From the NCBI GenBank assembly GCA_026004795.1, contig BPJV01000004.1:124001-188000 (forward strand): a DNA stretch of 64,000 nt, written 5' to 3'. The stretch is from Pirellulaceae bacterium (GTDB lineage Bacteria; Planctomycetota; Planctomycetia; Pirellulales; Pirellulaceae). The translations under genes were made by a program, and so were the position numbers. Below the pieces are notes generated by a model. The model had not been told where the DNA came from. It did not search any database and worked only from the letters and a program-made list of their open reading frames with translations. Positions 1 to 8,410 of the stretch are shown here, one piece after another (the first letter of the stretch is position 1; each line of letters begins with the position of its first letter).

Positions 1-842
1 CCAAAGCTAATGAGGGGATTGAAGCGTCTTGGGCCTGCGAGACAGGGCTCCCCAAAAACGGCGCCATGGGTTTGGGACGCGCGGTGCACATGTTCTATCA
101 CATGGATGAAGTCCACAATCGGTTCGAACGTGGGAAAGTGCTTACGGTGGATGGTCCAGTTGTAATGGAGGCCATCGCCGAGAAAGGCTCGCCGTGCGGC
201 CCTATAGAAGCCGCGACGATCTGCTTCGGCTGCCATCATCGAGCCAAACTCATCGCTGCAAGACAGTGAGGAAAGGCAACTTCGAAACAGAGGCTGTGGA
301 CGCCACGAAAAGTCCGACTCCTCCGCCTCAGCGGTCTGATCCACTTGGACTTCAGCATCGCAGTCGCCAAGCCCCACAAGCAGTTTGCCCATGATTTTCC
401 GACTCGAAAAGCATTCGGGCAATTCCGGACAAGGATCGCTGGCGTAGGTCTTGGTCGCCATCCGATGGAAGCTTGCGTTCTTCGTCTCACGCCAATGCGG
501 ATCAAAAACACCATGGCCACCACCGGCCTGCCGCGTCTGCATGCGGCCGCCATCGATCTGCACACAAGCTAGCTGCGGAGTCGGGAGAACTTCGTTCTTC
601 GGTTGGGAAAGCGAGCGGTTTTTCCATCGCTCAGTACGTTCATCACGCGATGCTCGCAACTGGCGGCCGACTAGCGTCGTCAGTTCGCTGACCTGCTTCG
701 CCGAAATCGGGATATTCAAGAATTTGCGAATCAGTTTGGCAGCAATCGCGTACGATTTGCAACTGCCACCGGCCATTACGATCAGTTCCAACGTATGGCT
801 GTCATACTGCCGACCGTTCAGGCGCAGAGTTTCACGCTGAGG
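1..842 (-). pseudogene. ISKra4-family (UPF0236-like) transposase, main body, left part outside window
   Basis: Reading the minus strand from 842 to base 1 gives one open frame of about 280 codons with no stop. It begins with the residues PQRETLRLNGRQYD, contains VQIDGGRMQTRQ (the D-G-G-R segment typical of this transposase family), FDPHWRETKNASFHRMATKTY, and GDGLHYNWTIHRKHFP followed by VDFIHVIEHVHRA, which matches the conserved H-x-x-H-F ... D-F-x-H segment of ISKra4/UPF0236 transposases. It continues the N-terminal frame at 832-1206, displaced by one base at a run of seven T (844-850 on the plus strand as A7). The catalytic C-terminal portion lies beyond the window. Apart from the single shift the frame is undamaged, so this is either a recent indel, a sequencing error or a site of recoding. 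Family assignment is from motif recognition only. Confidence 0.72.
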
Positions 843-1206
843 GAAAAAAAGAACGCCGACAAGCGTTGCAGAAGAACTTCAGTTCCGAGAGCTTGACCGG
901 GCCAAGCCTCGTCAATATCTCGCGGTCGACCACATCAAGCAGTGGCCATGCTTGTCCGCACTGCGGACAAGCTTGCTCTTCCTGAAAGTGCTGCTGATGC
1001 TGTTTGGTGGCTGCCACCTCGAATTCCCGTGCCGCCCGCTGCGCTGCTTGGTACCCAATCTCTTCGATCTCCCGAAAAGTCACATTCTTGCCAGGGCCAT
1101 CCGCTCCGAATTCCCGCTGGGCAACCAACTCAGCCAACTCCACTATTTTCTGCTGAATCTTTCGCTCCAACGACGACTGATGAGTGTTCTGATCGACGAT
1201 AGTCAT
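832..1206 (-). CDS. N-terminal part of the same ISKra4-type transposase (zinc-ribbon region)
   Basis: An ATG at 1206 is preceded by a good Shine-Dalgarno (GGGAGGGAATTAGC before ATG), so I prefer it to the upstream ATG at 1242. The protein has an alpha-helical start with many Gln, Glu and Lys residues, then two Cys pairs (CPQCG and CNACRRSFFP) that form the zinc-ribbon seen at the N-terminus of UPF0236/ISKra4 transposases. It stops just after FFPSA, whereas the family continues; the continuation is found intact in the +1 frame immediately downstream (see 1-842). The shift lies in TCT TTT TTT CCC TCA: the frame that continues reads CCT CAG CGT. Element termini were not identified. Confidence 0.7.
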   Translation of the reverse strand: MTIVDQNTHQSSLERKIQQKIVELAELVAQREFGADGPGKNVTFREIEEIGYQAAQRAAREFEVAATKQHQQHFQEEQACPQCGQAWPLLDVVDREILTRLGPVKLSELKFFCNACRRSFFPSA

Positions 1207-1449
1207 GCTAATTCCCTCCCTGGTCGCAGCCAAATTCTCCATCTTGTTGTCCCAGCCAGTCTCCAGTCTTCATATTTCCGTCATCCAACGCCAGACCAAT
1301 CCATCTCGCGCATTAAGCTTCATGCACCCGCGAGCTAACTGCCGAGTACACTCCTCTTGCTATGAAGCGAGCACTTGCTGTACGGTTGCCAACGGGAGTT
1401 AGAGAGAAGGAACGAAGTCGCCGGCCAACCTCTGCATGCAATTGGCGCG

Positions 1450-1920
1450 ATGGACGTGTTGAACTCAGTTGACACCAAGTATCATCGGAGCGGGACCGTT
1501 CCCTGCCCTGCTTGGAGACTGTGGGGGTTGCGAGCCGCCTACGCTGCGACGTCACTGGTGGGGATTGTCATCGGATCCCTGATGCTGTGCTTCCCCCGGA
1601 TGTCGCACAAAATCCTCGGGTTTCCCCGGCAATTGCCCGAGTGTGATGCGATTGTCTTTGGCCTGTTGGCCACGATGTGGTTGGCGGTAGGACTGGTTTG
1701 CTTGGACGCTATTCGCAAACCGTTCCGGTACCTTGTTTTGTTGAGAATCCAACTCCTCTACAAAACCATTTGGTTATTGGTGGTTGCCTTGCCCATGTGG
1801 TGTCGTGCTTCGTTGCCAGATTATGGGTGGACACTTCTACTGGGCAATGCGGCGTGGGTTGTCTTGGATATCGCGGCCATTCCCTGGTTTCCAGTGGAAG
1901 AGTCGCAAGGTGAGGCGTGA
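1450..1920 (+). CDS. small integral membrane protein, four predicted TM helices, unknown function
   Basis: The 156-residue product has four hydrophobic stretches: AAYAATSLVGIVIGSLML, IVFGLLATMWLAVGLVCL, LYKTIWLLVVALPMW and TLLLGNAAWVVLDIAAI. A TTG at 1375 would extend it by 25 polar residues; the ATG at 1450 puts the first helix close to the N-terminus and is preferred. The topology (four short helices, a PRMSHKILGFP loop between TM1 and TM2) resembles small DoxX-like or DUF-type membrane proteins, but I do not recognise a specific family. It stands alone between the transposase relic and a convergent sulfatase. Confidence 0.6.
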   Translation: MDVLNSVDTKYHRSGTVPCPAWRLWGLRAAYAATSLVGIVIGSLMLCFPRMSHKILGFPRQLPECDAIVFGLLATMWLAVGLVCLDAIRKPFRYLVLLRIQLLYKTIWLLVVALPMWCRASLPDYGWTLLLGNAAWVVLDIAAIPWFPVEESQGEA

Positions 1921-1978
1921 GGTGCGGGCGGCCGGTAGGTGCTGCCACCAGGGGCGGTCCGTTGGGCACAACTTTGCC

Positions 1979-2018
1979 AGTGAGCAGCACGTGGCGCGAG
2001 TGAGCAGCACGTGGCGCG
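1979..2018. repeat. 20-bp perfect tandem duplication
   Basis: The 20-base word AGTGAGCAGCACGTGGCGCG occurs twice head to tail (1979-1998 and 1999-2018) in the gap between the small membrane protein and the convergent sulfatase. There is no sign of further copies nearby. Confidence 0.9.
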
Positions 2019-2099
2019 ATTGCCTCCACTCGGTCGCTGCCCTCGGTCAAGTCAATTCCTGGCCGCGTTATCCGAAACTGTGGCCCAACGGCATGCCCA

Positions 2100-3728
2100 T
2101 CAGGGCCGCGAGTGACCTTGGTCACCAGCAGCCTGGCGAGCGGCTTGCAGCAAGAAATCCAAAGCGGGGGCAGCGGCTGGGTCGTGCACGAGGTTGTTGG
2201 TCTCCTGCAGATCACGGCTCAACTCATAGAGTTCTTGAGCGTGCAATTCTCCTTGGTAGGCATAGCGATGATCCAACAGGAGCTTCCATTGGCCCGGAAT
2301 TGGAGTGGCATTGGAGCGAACGGCTACCCAGGCCCGGCGCTCCGACAATTGCCGAGATGCTTCTTTGTGGTCGTTAGGGAACAAGGGAACACGACGAGGC
2401 GTGGGACGGCCCTGAAGTGCGGCAAGGAAGGAAACGCTGTCCTCCGCACCGCGGTCGGCACCGGAAAGTGGCGGAAGCGGGCGACCAAGCACCTCGGCCA
2501 TCGTGGCAAACAGGTCGTTCAGTCCCACCAGCGCCTCGGACGTTGCTCCCGACGTATGCGGGTTGTTGTCGCCAATCTTGCCGGCTGGCCACATGGCAAT
2601 CAGTGGAACACGATGCCCACCCTCGTAAAGAGACGCTTTGTTGCTTCGCAGCGGTCCGGTACACGTCTTGTCGGGCCGATCGGCCCCATTATCGCTGGCG
2701 AATACCAAGAGTGTATTCTCCAGCAAGGGGTGGTCAGGCCGGCGCGGATCTGGCGTGGTTGCCAAGTAGTCCATCAAGCGTTGTAGATGCACATCGTTCT
2801 GATAGATGAAATCCGCTCGACGAGAGTTGGTAGGAGAGCCATCCACGTAGCGACTGGCTCCACGAATAGGCCGCCCGGCAATTTCTCGAGACGGCGTGTA
2901 GGGAGTATGATTCGCTGGCGACGCAAAGTAGAGGAAGAATGGCTTCTCTGATTCAACTGCTTGCTGAAGAAACAGAAACGCTTGGGCATCGAGCACGGTT
3001 CCGACTTCATCCAACCGGTAACTTCCGTCCAATTGCTTACCGCGACCAGTAGCCCCCACGACGTGACGTCCTGAGATCCAGCCTGGTCCTACCTGTTGAT
3101 CCGGCTGGTTGCGTGCGTCGCGCGCTCCGTCCGGCCCACTGGTACCATGGCTACGTGATACTCCGTAGAAGAAGTCGAATCCATGGTCGAGCGGCCCGTC
3201 GAACAGCGGTTGGGTCAAATCGGCATCGTTCCAACCATCGGCAGGAGCGCCGTCCTGGCGGCGATAGGTCAGCCCCAAATGCCACTTACCCACCATGCCG
3301 GTTAGGTAGCCCGCGCGTTGTAGAAACTCGGGCAACGTCACCCGCTCGCGCTCGATCAACGGGTCTCCTTGCACTCCAAACAAGACCCAATGTTTCAGTC
3401 GGGTTCGCCAACAGTAGCGGCCGGTAAGTAAGGCGTATCGCGATGTCGTGCAGCGACTGTGCGGAGAATGAGCGTCGGTAAAGCGGATGCCACGCCGTGC
3501 GAGCGTCTCCATCGCTGGGGTATGAACCTGTTTGCTCGCTGGATTGCCCGTCCAATCCTGGTACGCACTGGTATCGCCCAATCCCATGTCGTCGGCCAAG
3601 AACACTACTAGATTAGGCGGGGGAAGTTGCTCTGACGCCTCCGCGTCTGGTTCTTGACCAAGGCCTGTGCCAACTGGACATACCAACAGCCACAGGAGGC
3701 AGCATACGAGGGGAGGTCGCGACCACAT
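2100..3728 (-). CDS. secreted sulfatase (alkaline-phosphatase superfamily) with atypical active-site motif
   Basis: Secreted type I sulfatase of 542 residues. A signal peptide (PPLVCCLLWLLVCPVG) precedes the first metal-binding strand LVVFLADDMGLGD (Asp46, Asp47). Further family landmarks are GKWHLGL, DHGFDFFYG, FASDNGA and a C-terminal LYELSRDLQETNN segment. The nucleophile motif reads SRCTTSRYALLTGR with Cys93; the base sequence confirms Cys-Thr-Thr-Ser-Arg, where the formylglycine-generating enzyme normally requires Cys-x-Pro-x-Arg. The paralogues at 14200 and 18460 have the normal CSPTR and CTPTR. The protein may therefore be unmodified or only weakly modified, although every other landmark is kept. 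Substrate unknown; planctomycete sulfatases usually act on sulfated algal or animal polysaccharides. Confidence 0.92.
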   Translation of the reverse strand: MWSRPPLVCCLLWLLVCPVGTGLGQEPDAEASEQLPPPNLVVFLADDMGLGDTSAYQDWTGNPASKQVHTPAMETLARRGIRFTDAHSPHSRCTTSRYALLTGRYCWRTRLKHWVLFGVQGDPLIERERVTLPEFLQRAGYLTGMVGKWHLGLTYRRQDGAPADGWNDADLTQPLFDGPLDHGFDFFYGVSRSHGTSGPDGARDARNQPDQQVGPGWISGRHVVGATGRGKQLDGSYRLDEVGTVLDAQAFLFLQQAVESEKPFFLYFASPANHTPYTPSREIAGRPIRGASRYVDGSPTNSRRADFIYQNDVHLQRLMDYLATTPDPRRPDHPLLENTLLVFASDNGADRPDKTCTGPLRSNKASLYEGGHRVPLIAMWPAGKIGDNNPHTSGATSEALVGLNDLFATMAEVLGRPLPPLSGADRGAEDSVSFLAALQGRPTPRRVPLFPNDHKEASRQLSERRAWVAVRSNATPIPGQWKLLLDHRYAYQGELHAQELYELSRDLQETNNLVHDPAAAPALDFLLQAARQAAGDQGHSRP

Positions 3729-3842
3729 GATCGTCTATCGCCAGCGGAGGAAAGGTCTTCGGTCGGCAGCGGAGCCCGATTATGACGCCTGCGGTCTCGA
3801 CACGCAACACATCGCCTTACGGCAGGAATCAGTCGGCGCGTG

Positions 3843-5459
3843 CTACCGCCCAGAGGCACGCCACCCGCTGTTTTCATACACCGGGGACGAAACCGTCGTC
3901 GGTTTGGCCACACGATGCTGTTGGCCAGCGGACGGGTTTTGCGACGGTCCCGCAACAGCACGGGATTCAGCAGGGAGACGAGCAGGCGGGGATTGGATCG
4001 CTCGCAATCGAGCCGTACTGCCCTCGATCTCCATCGATGGGGCATCCGCCGCTGCTGTTGGCTCGCCGCGGAGCGTTTCTGCACCGAATGCAACGTCCGA
4101 CGATTGGTCTGCAGCAGCCGACGAATCCACCAAACTCGTCCACTGAATCAATTTGTAATCGGCACCGCCGTGAGTCGCCTCAGGCGAAGAGGTTCGTTGG
4201 GCCGTCAGGTCTTCATCGGACAACAGACCAGGATTCCATCGTTTTGGCGGCTCAAACCCTTGTGGCAAAGGAATAGGTCGGAGTACGGGCAACTCTCTTT
4301 CGGTGCGCTCACGGTAGGATGGTTCATTGCGCGTTGGCCCGGAGGTGGTTGATCGTTGAGTAGGTTGCTGCACAAAACTGCGGGTAATGCCTTGGTCTTG
4401 CTGCTCATTGTTGATCGCAGGCCCTTTGCTTCGATCGCTGATCCCACTCATTGTTGGCGTTGACGGAAGCGATGGGGGCACATTGGCCGCAGGGTCGCTG
4501 CTGGGGGCACCAGCCGGTGGCAGGACCATGGGCGGAGAACCTGAACTCGGAGCCAACGGTGACGGCGTCGCCGGGATGGTCACTCCCGGTGTGGTCGCTC
4601 CCATCGCAGGTGAGCTACACGCTCCGGGGACAGTGTAGGTGGGAGCCGAAGTGACCGAGGGGGATGCGGTGCCGGGTGGCAACGCTACTCCGCCAGGCTG
4701 CAAAGCACTGTAGGTGCCGTAGCCGCCGTAGTAGCTTCCATATCCCATCGTAGTGGTAGGAACGGGAATCAAGGGAACAGTGGCAATGGGAATTCCGCCG
4801 CTGGGTAGGGTGTAGGTCGGTTGTGCCTGAGGCAGCGGTGCTTGCCGAGGTGGGAAAAGCGATCCGAAGAGGGAACGACGCCCGACGGCGGGCACCCGCT
4901 GCGTCTGGTATTCGTAGGAAGTGCAGGGAGCCATTACGACGCGCTGCTGGCCTGTGGCCGGATCGGTAGTGAGGATGGGCCGGTAATAAGTGACCGGGAC
5001 GCGCGCGGCATAGCTGTTGAAATTCGGTACACTTGGCGCCACCGTGACCGGTGTGGGAACAGCGGTTCCCGGAGATGTCGTGGTGCTGGGATAGCTGCCG
5101 GCTGGAACGGCAGGCGGCAAACTGGGCGCGACGGTGCCCGGCGCGACGGCACTACCAGTGCTCCCGAACGTCGATCCTGTTGAGGCATAGCCCGCTGCAT
5201 ACTGCGGTGGGTAGGTAGAAGGAGTTACCGAGGTGGTCGAAGGCCAAGTGGGGGCATAGTACGTCCCGTATGGCGCATAGCCTGCCGTCTGGCTCCCCAG
5301 CGGGATTGGTGGGCCCGCCGGATAAGCCGGCTGAGGATTGCGTCGCCCCAACAGCCAGTCCAGTAATGGACCGGCCTGCGCAGCACGGGGGCTAGCCCAT
5401 AGGGACATTAGGGCGACCAAACATCCGCAGGCTAGCTTCGACGATCGGCCGCTTACCAT
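3843..5459 (-). CDS. secreted Pro/Ser/Thr-rich low-complexity protein, planctomycete type
   Basis: A 538-residue protein with a clear signal peptide (SSKLACGCLVALMSLWASPRAAQA) followed by a long region rich in Pro, Ser, Thr, Gly and Tyr (residues about 40-340) and a more charged, probably disordered tail. A short conserved-looking island, YYRPILTTDPATGQQ then MAPCTSYEYQTQRVP, lies around residues 160-195 and is of the kind seen in many exported planctomycete proteins of unknown function. No enzymatic domain is visible. It is probably a cell-surface or matrix component. The start has a plausible AGAAGTGGAAA leader before ATG. It is separated by 114 bases from the downstream sulfatase on the same strand. 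Confidence 0.75.
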   Translation of the reverse strand: MVSGRSSKLACGCLVALMSLWASPRAAQAGPLLDWLLGRRNPQPAYPAGPPIPLGSQTAGYAPYGTYYAPTWPSTTSVTPSTYPPQYAAGYASTGSTFGSTGSAVAPGTVAPSLPPAVPAGSYPSTTTSPGTAVPTPVTVAPSVPNFNSYAARVPVTYYRPILTTDPATGQQRVVMAPCTSYEYQTQRVPAVGRRSLFGSLFPPRQAPLPQAQPTYTLPSGGIPIATVPLIPVPTTTMGYGSYYGGYGTYSALQPGGVALPPGTASPSVTSAPTYTVPGACSSPAMGATTPGVTIPATPSPLAPSSGSPPMVLPPAGAPSSDPAANVPPSLPSTPTMSGISDRSKGPAINNEQQDQGITRSFVQQPTQRSTTSGPTRNEPSYRERTERELPVLRPIPLPQGFEPPKRWNPGLLSDEDLTAQRTSSPEATHGGADYKLIQWTSLVDSSAAADQSSDVAFGAETLRGEPTAAADAPSMEIEGSTARLRAIQSPPARLPAESRAVAGPSQNPSAGQQHRVAKPTTVSSPVYENSGWRASGR

Positions 5460-6339
5460 TTTCCACTTCTCCCCATCGCTAATCGAGTTCCGGCAGCCTC
5501 CTCACGAAGGCTACCCAGCAAAACTTTAGCCATTTTCACTGCGGGCGAAAAATGGCGCTCATGCCTACTGTTAGACAGCATTGCACGAAGCGTTGTCAAC
5601 GCCAGGCCCGCTTCGTTCAATCAAAGGGAACAGAATTCTCGTTTCTTGCTGTCTGTTGTTCCGATTGCGCGAATTCTGCAGGGAGTGTTAGCCACCACAG
5701 AAAAATGCAAGTCGGTGTAGTGAATCGTAGGTCAAGAATGCAGGAAGGCAAGTTTCCGGACCAAGTCCATGGTCCGTAGAGGCCCGAAGTTTGGCGTCAC
5801 AGGCATGCGAGTGTACTTCAGTTTCTGGCTGGACACTGGTGGCAAAGCGGGGCAACACCAGGCGACTACGCCCCAGCGCACTCGGGTAGCGATGGCATGC
5901 GCCTGGGACAGACAGGCCGCTTCCTGCGCGACCCTGTCCGGCACTGCTGGCAGGGGCGTTCATCGCTGCTACCGGATCGGAAGTTGTTGAACCGTCACCG
6001 AGGCTTCACCCACGGGCGTGAGGCAACCGTGGGCAAACGGGTGGTTCATTCACGGGGAACTCGATTATTATTAAAATCGGGGGGCCGGTAGGTGAAGGAG
6101 ATCTGCCGGCGTTGTTTTCCCCAGGGGGGCGACGCCGCGCCGCCGGCTGGCTGACGGTAGATCCGTGGCGCTGGTTCAACGCTCTGGTGCAGCGGCTGAC
6201 GGCGACTCTGTGTGCGGCCAGCCAAACGGCATCGAGTTGGCGTTGAGACGTGAGCTTACCCGAATGCGGGCGTAGCTGTTGGCAAGCGATCGAAGTCCTT
6301 TCCCCGTTCATGCAACCCAAATATTCGGCCAGGAATCCC
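5460..6339. other. intergenic stretch without a recognisable gene
   Basis: About 880 bases between a divergent pair of genes. Short open frames exist on both strands but none has a credible start, composition or family motif. A GC-rich segment around 6010-6035 (CACCCACGGGCG ... GCAACCGTGGG) can form a short hairpin. No promoter or riboswitch could be assigned with confidence; the divergent promoters for 5459 and 6340 presumably lie here. Confidence 0.5.
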
Positions 6340-7524
6340 ATGATGCGAGTATGCCCTCGCTGCTCGAGAGCTTGTTGGAGCCCGTTGGCATTGGCCCAGC
6401 GCGCGCGGTGCTTGCCCATGTGGGTGGCAGTGGGAATGGCTTGTTGTCTAGGCACCATTGGTTGTCGGCCGACGGTGGAGCAAGCCGTGGAGCTTCAACC
6501 GGTGCGTTACGATCTGGCCGATAGAGCAGAGCCTCCGCAGGCGACGGCTGAGGACCGTGCACACGGGGAGTTGACCGAGCGTCTGGAGCGAGTTTTGGCA
6601 GTAGGTAGCAAACGCATCCTTTCGGCTTCGCGCCATGCCGCCTGGCAGATTATGCACGGCGTCCTCTGTTACGGCCCCCAGTTGCAGCTGGATACACCAG
6701 ATCGGGGGCGGGTGGGAGCGCTCGATTACCTCCTTTCCGGTGGCCAGGTGCAGGGATTTGAATTGATGCTCGGGGATCTTTTCTCAGATGGTCGCCTCCG
6801 CGGGGTCCAAGCGAAGCTCGAACCAGGTAGTTACCAAGGGCAGGGGCATGTCGACCAATGGATCGCCATCATGGCGATGGCAGATATTCCTCTCGACACG
6901 CCGATTCAACTGGGCGAAGTGCAAACCACCGTCGAGGGCTTGGCGCGCCAAGCCCAATATGACGTTTCCAGAAATCTGTTGGACGAATACAGTTGGACCC
7001 TGATCGCCCTAACGCATTATTTTCCCCATGAGCCGCGGTGGGTGGCGTGGGGGGATTACGAAGTGTCTTGGGAAATGCTGGTAGAGCAGGAATTGCGGCG
7101 GGAGTTGGACACCAGTCCCTGTGGCGGGACGCATCGGATGGCTGGATTGGTGGCCGCCGTCAATGCCCACCGTCGACTCGGATTGCCGGACAGCCCGATC
7201 TGGCAGGCGGCCAGGGAGCGTATCGAAAGGATGTTGGAGCGTGTGGAGCAACTGCGCCTGCCCGATGGCAACTTGAGTGCCTACTATTTCGCCAAATTGG
7301 GCGCATCACACGATGTGCATGCCCAGTTGGCAAGTACGGGCCACCTGTTCGAGTTCTGTGCTCTTGCTCTACCGGAGCAGCGTCTGCGTGAAGCTTGGGT
7401 TGCCCAAGCAGCCACCGCCGTGTGTCGATTACTGGAAGTTACCGAAAGAGAGGAAGTGGACTGCGGTGCGTTGTACCATGCCTTACGCGGTTTAAAGATT
7501 TATCGTGCGCGAATCACTCGATGA
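6340..7524 (+). CDS. exported, probably lipid-anchored protein of unknown function (alpha-helical)
   Basis: From the tandem ATGs at 6340/6343 (preceded by AGGAATCCC) the product is about 394 residues. A basic N-terminus is followed by a hydrophobic stretch WVAVGMACCLGTIGC, whose final Cys is a plausible but imperfect lipobox. The mature part is mostly helical, with segments ASRHAAWQIMHGVLCYG, CGGTHRMAGLVAAV and LASTGHLFEFCALALP that recall the inner/outer helices of alpha-alpha toroid folds such as squalene-cyclase-like or glycosidase-like domains. I recognise the type as recurrent in planctomycetes but cannot assign a function. A longer start at 6250 is possible but adds no conserved-looking sequence. 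It lies 121 bases upstream of the ABC operon on the same strand. Confidence 0.7.
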   Translation: MMRVCPRCSRACWSPLALAQRARCLPMWVAVGMACCLGTIGCRPTVEQAVELQPVRYDLADRAEPPQATAEDRAHGELTERLERVLAVGSKRILSASRHAAWQIMHGVLCYGPQLQLDTPDRGRVGALDYLLSGGQVQGFELMLGDLFSDGRLRGVQAKLEPGSYQGQGHVDQWIAIMAMADIPLDTPIQLGEVQTTVEGLARQAQYDVSRNLLDEYSWTLIALTHYFPHEPRWVAWGDYEVSWEMLVEQELRRELDTSPCGGTHRMAGLVAAVNAHRRLGLPDSPIWQAARERIERMLERVEQLRLPDGNLSAYYFAKLGASHDVHAQLASTGHLFEFCALALPEQRLREAWVAQAATAVCRLLEVTEREEVDCGALYHALRGLKIYRARITR

Positions 7525-7645
7525 CGCCCCAACTCGGCCGCGAGCGCATGCGGCACGCCGGGCGTTGAATCGTTGAACCAACTTTCGCCCGCCAACTGTT
7601 TCCCCCTGCCGCCATCGTGGGCAATAGATCTATTGGGACCGGACT

Positions 7646-8410
7646 TTGATCATCATTCATCACTTAGTTAAAGAGTTTCGTGTAGGTCGCCGTGCCGTGC
7701 GAGCTCTCGACGGAGTCTCCTTCACCGTCCATCCCGGGGAAGTCTTCGGGCTGCTGGGGCCCAATGGAGCTGGTAAGACGACGACCCTGCGCATCATCAT
7801 GGGATTGATCGAACCGGATGCGGGATTTGCGGAGATCGGGGGGTACCGGAGTAGTCCCGACGACCCGCATTTGCGATCCCATTTGGGGCTGGTGTCAACC
7901 AACGACGGCGTATACCCCTGGTTGACGCCACGGGAGATGCTGCTGTACTTTGCCGACCTGTACGGCATGACCTGGCAGCAGGCTCAGCAGCGTCTCGACG
8001 TGTTGGCCGAACGTTTGGCGCTCCAGGCGTTCATGGATCAACGTTGTGGAACCTTGAGTACCGGACAGCGGCAACGGGTCATCTTGGCTCGTGGGCTGAT
8101 GCATGACCCACCGGTAATGCTGTTGGATGAACCCACGCGGGGTTTGGACATTGTCGGCAGTCAGACGGTTTTCGACTTCATTGATCATCTCAAAGGTCGA
8201 GGAAAAGCCGTTCTGCTTTCCACCCACCGACTGGACGAAGCGGAGCGCATCTGTGATCGGTTCGGGTTATTGCATCAGGGCAACTTGATGTATACGGGGA
8301 CCTTGGACCAATTGCGGAAGAAAACAGGCAAAGAGCATTTGGCAGATATGTTCCTGGGAATGATGGAGCGCGCCCAACAAGAGAATGAGGGGCAACCATG
8401 TCACCAGTGA
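7646..8410 (+). CDS. ABC transporter ATP-binding protein (NatA-type)
   Basis: Complete 254-residue ABC ATPase: Walker A GPNGAGKTTT (Lys44), Q-loop region around residue 85, signature LSTGQRQRV, Walker B VMLLDEPTRGLD and the H-loop STHRLDEAE. This is the NatA-like subclass that partners ABC-2 permeases for Na+, drug or lipid export. The start is a TTG (TTG ATC ATC ATT); no in-frame ATG or GTG gives a full Walker A domain. The 3' end overlaps the permease start by 13 bases (ATG at 8398 against TGA at 8408-8410), so the two are almost surely translated together and form one transporter. Confidence 0.93.
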   Translation: MIIIHHLVKEFRVGRRAVRALDGVSFTVHPGEVFGLLGPNGAGKTTTLRIIMGLIEPDAGFAEIGGYRSSPDDPHLRSHLGLVSTNDGVYPWLTPREMLLYFADLYGMTWQQAQQRLDVLAERLALQAFMDQRCGTLSTGQRQRVILARGLMHDPPVMLLDEPTRGLDIVGSQTVFDFIDHLKGRGKAVLLSTHRLDEAERICDRFGLLHQGNLMYTGTLDQLRKKTGKEHLADMFLGMMERAQQENEGQPCHQ

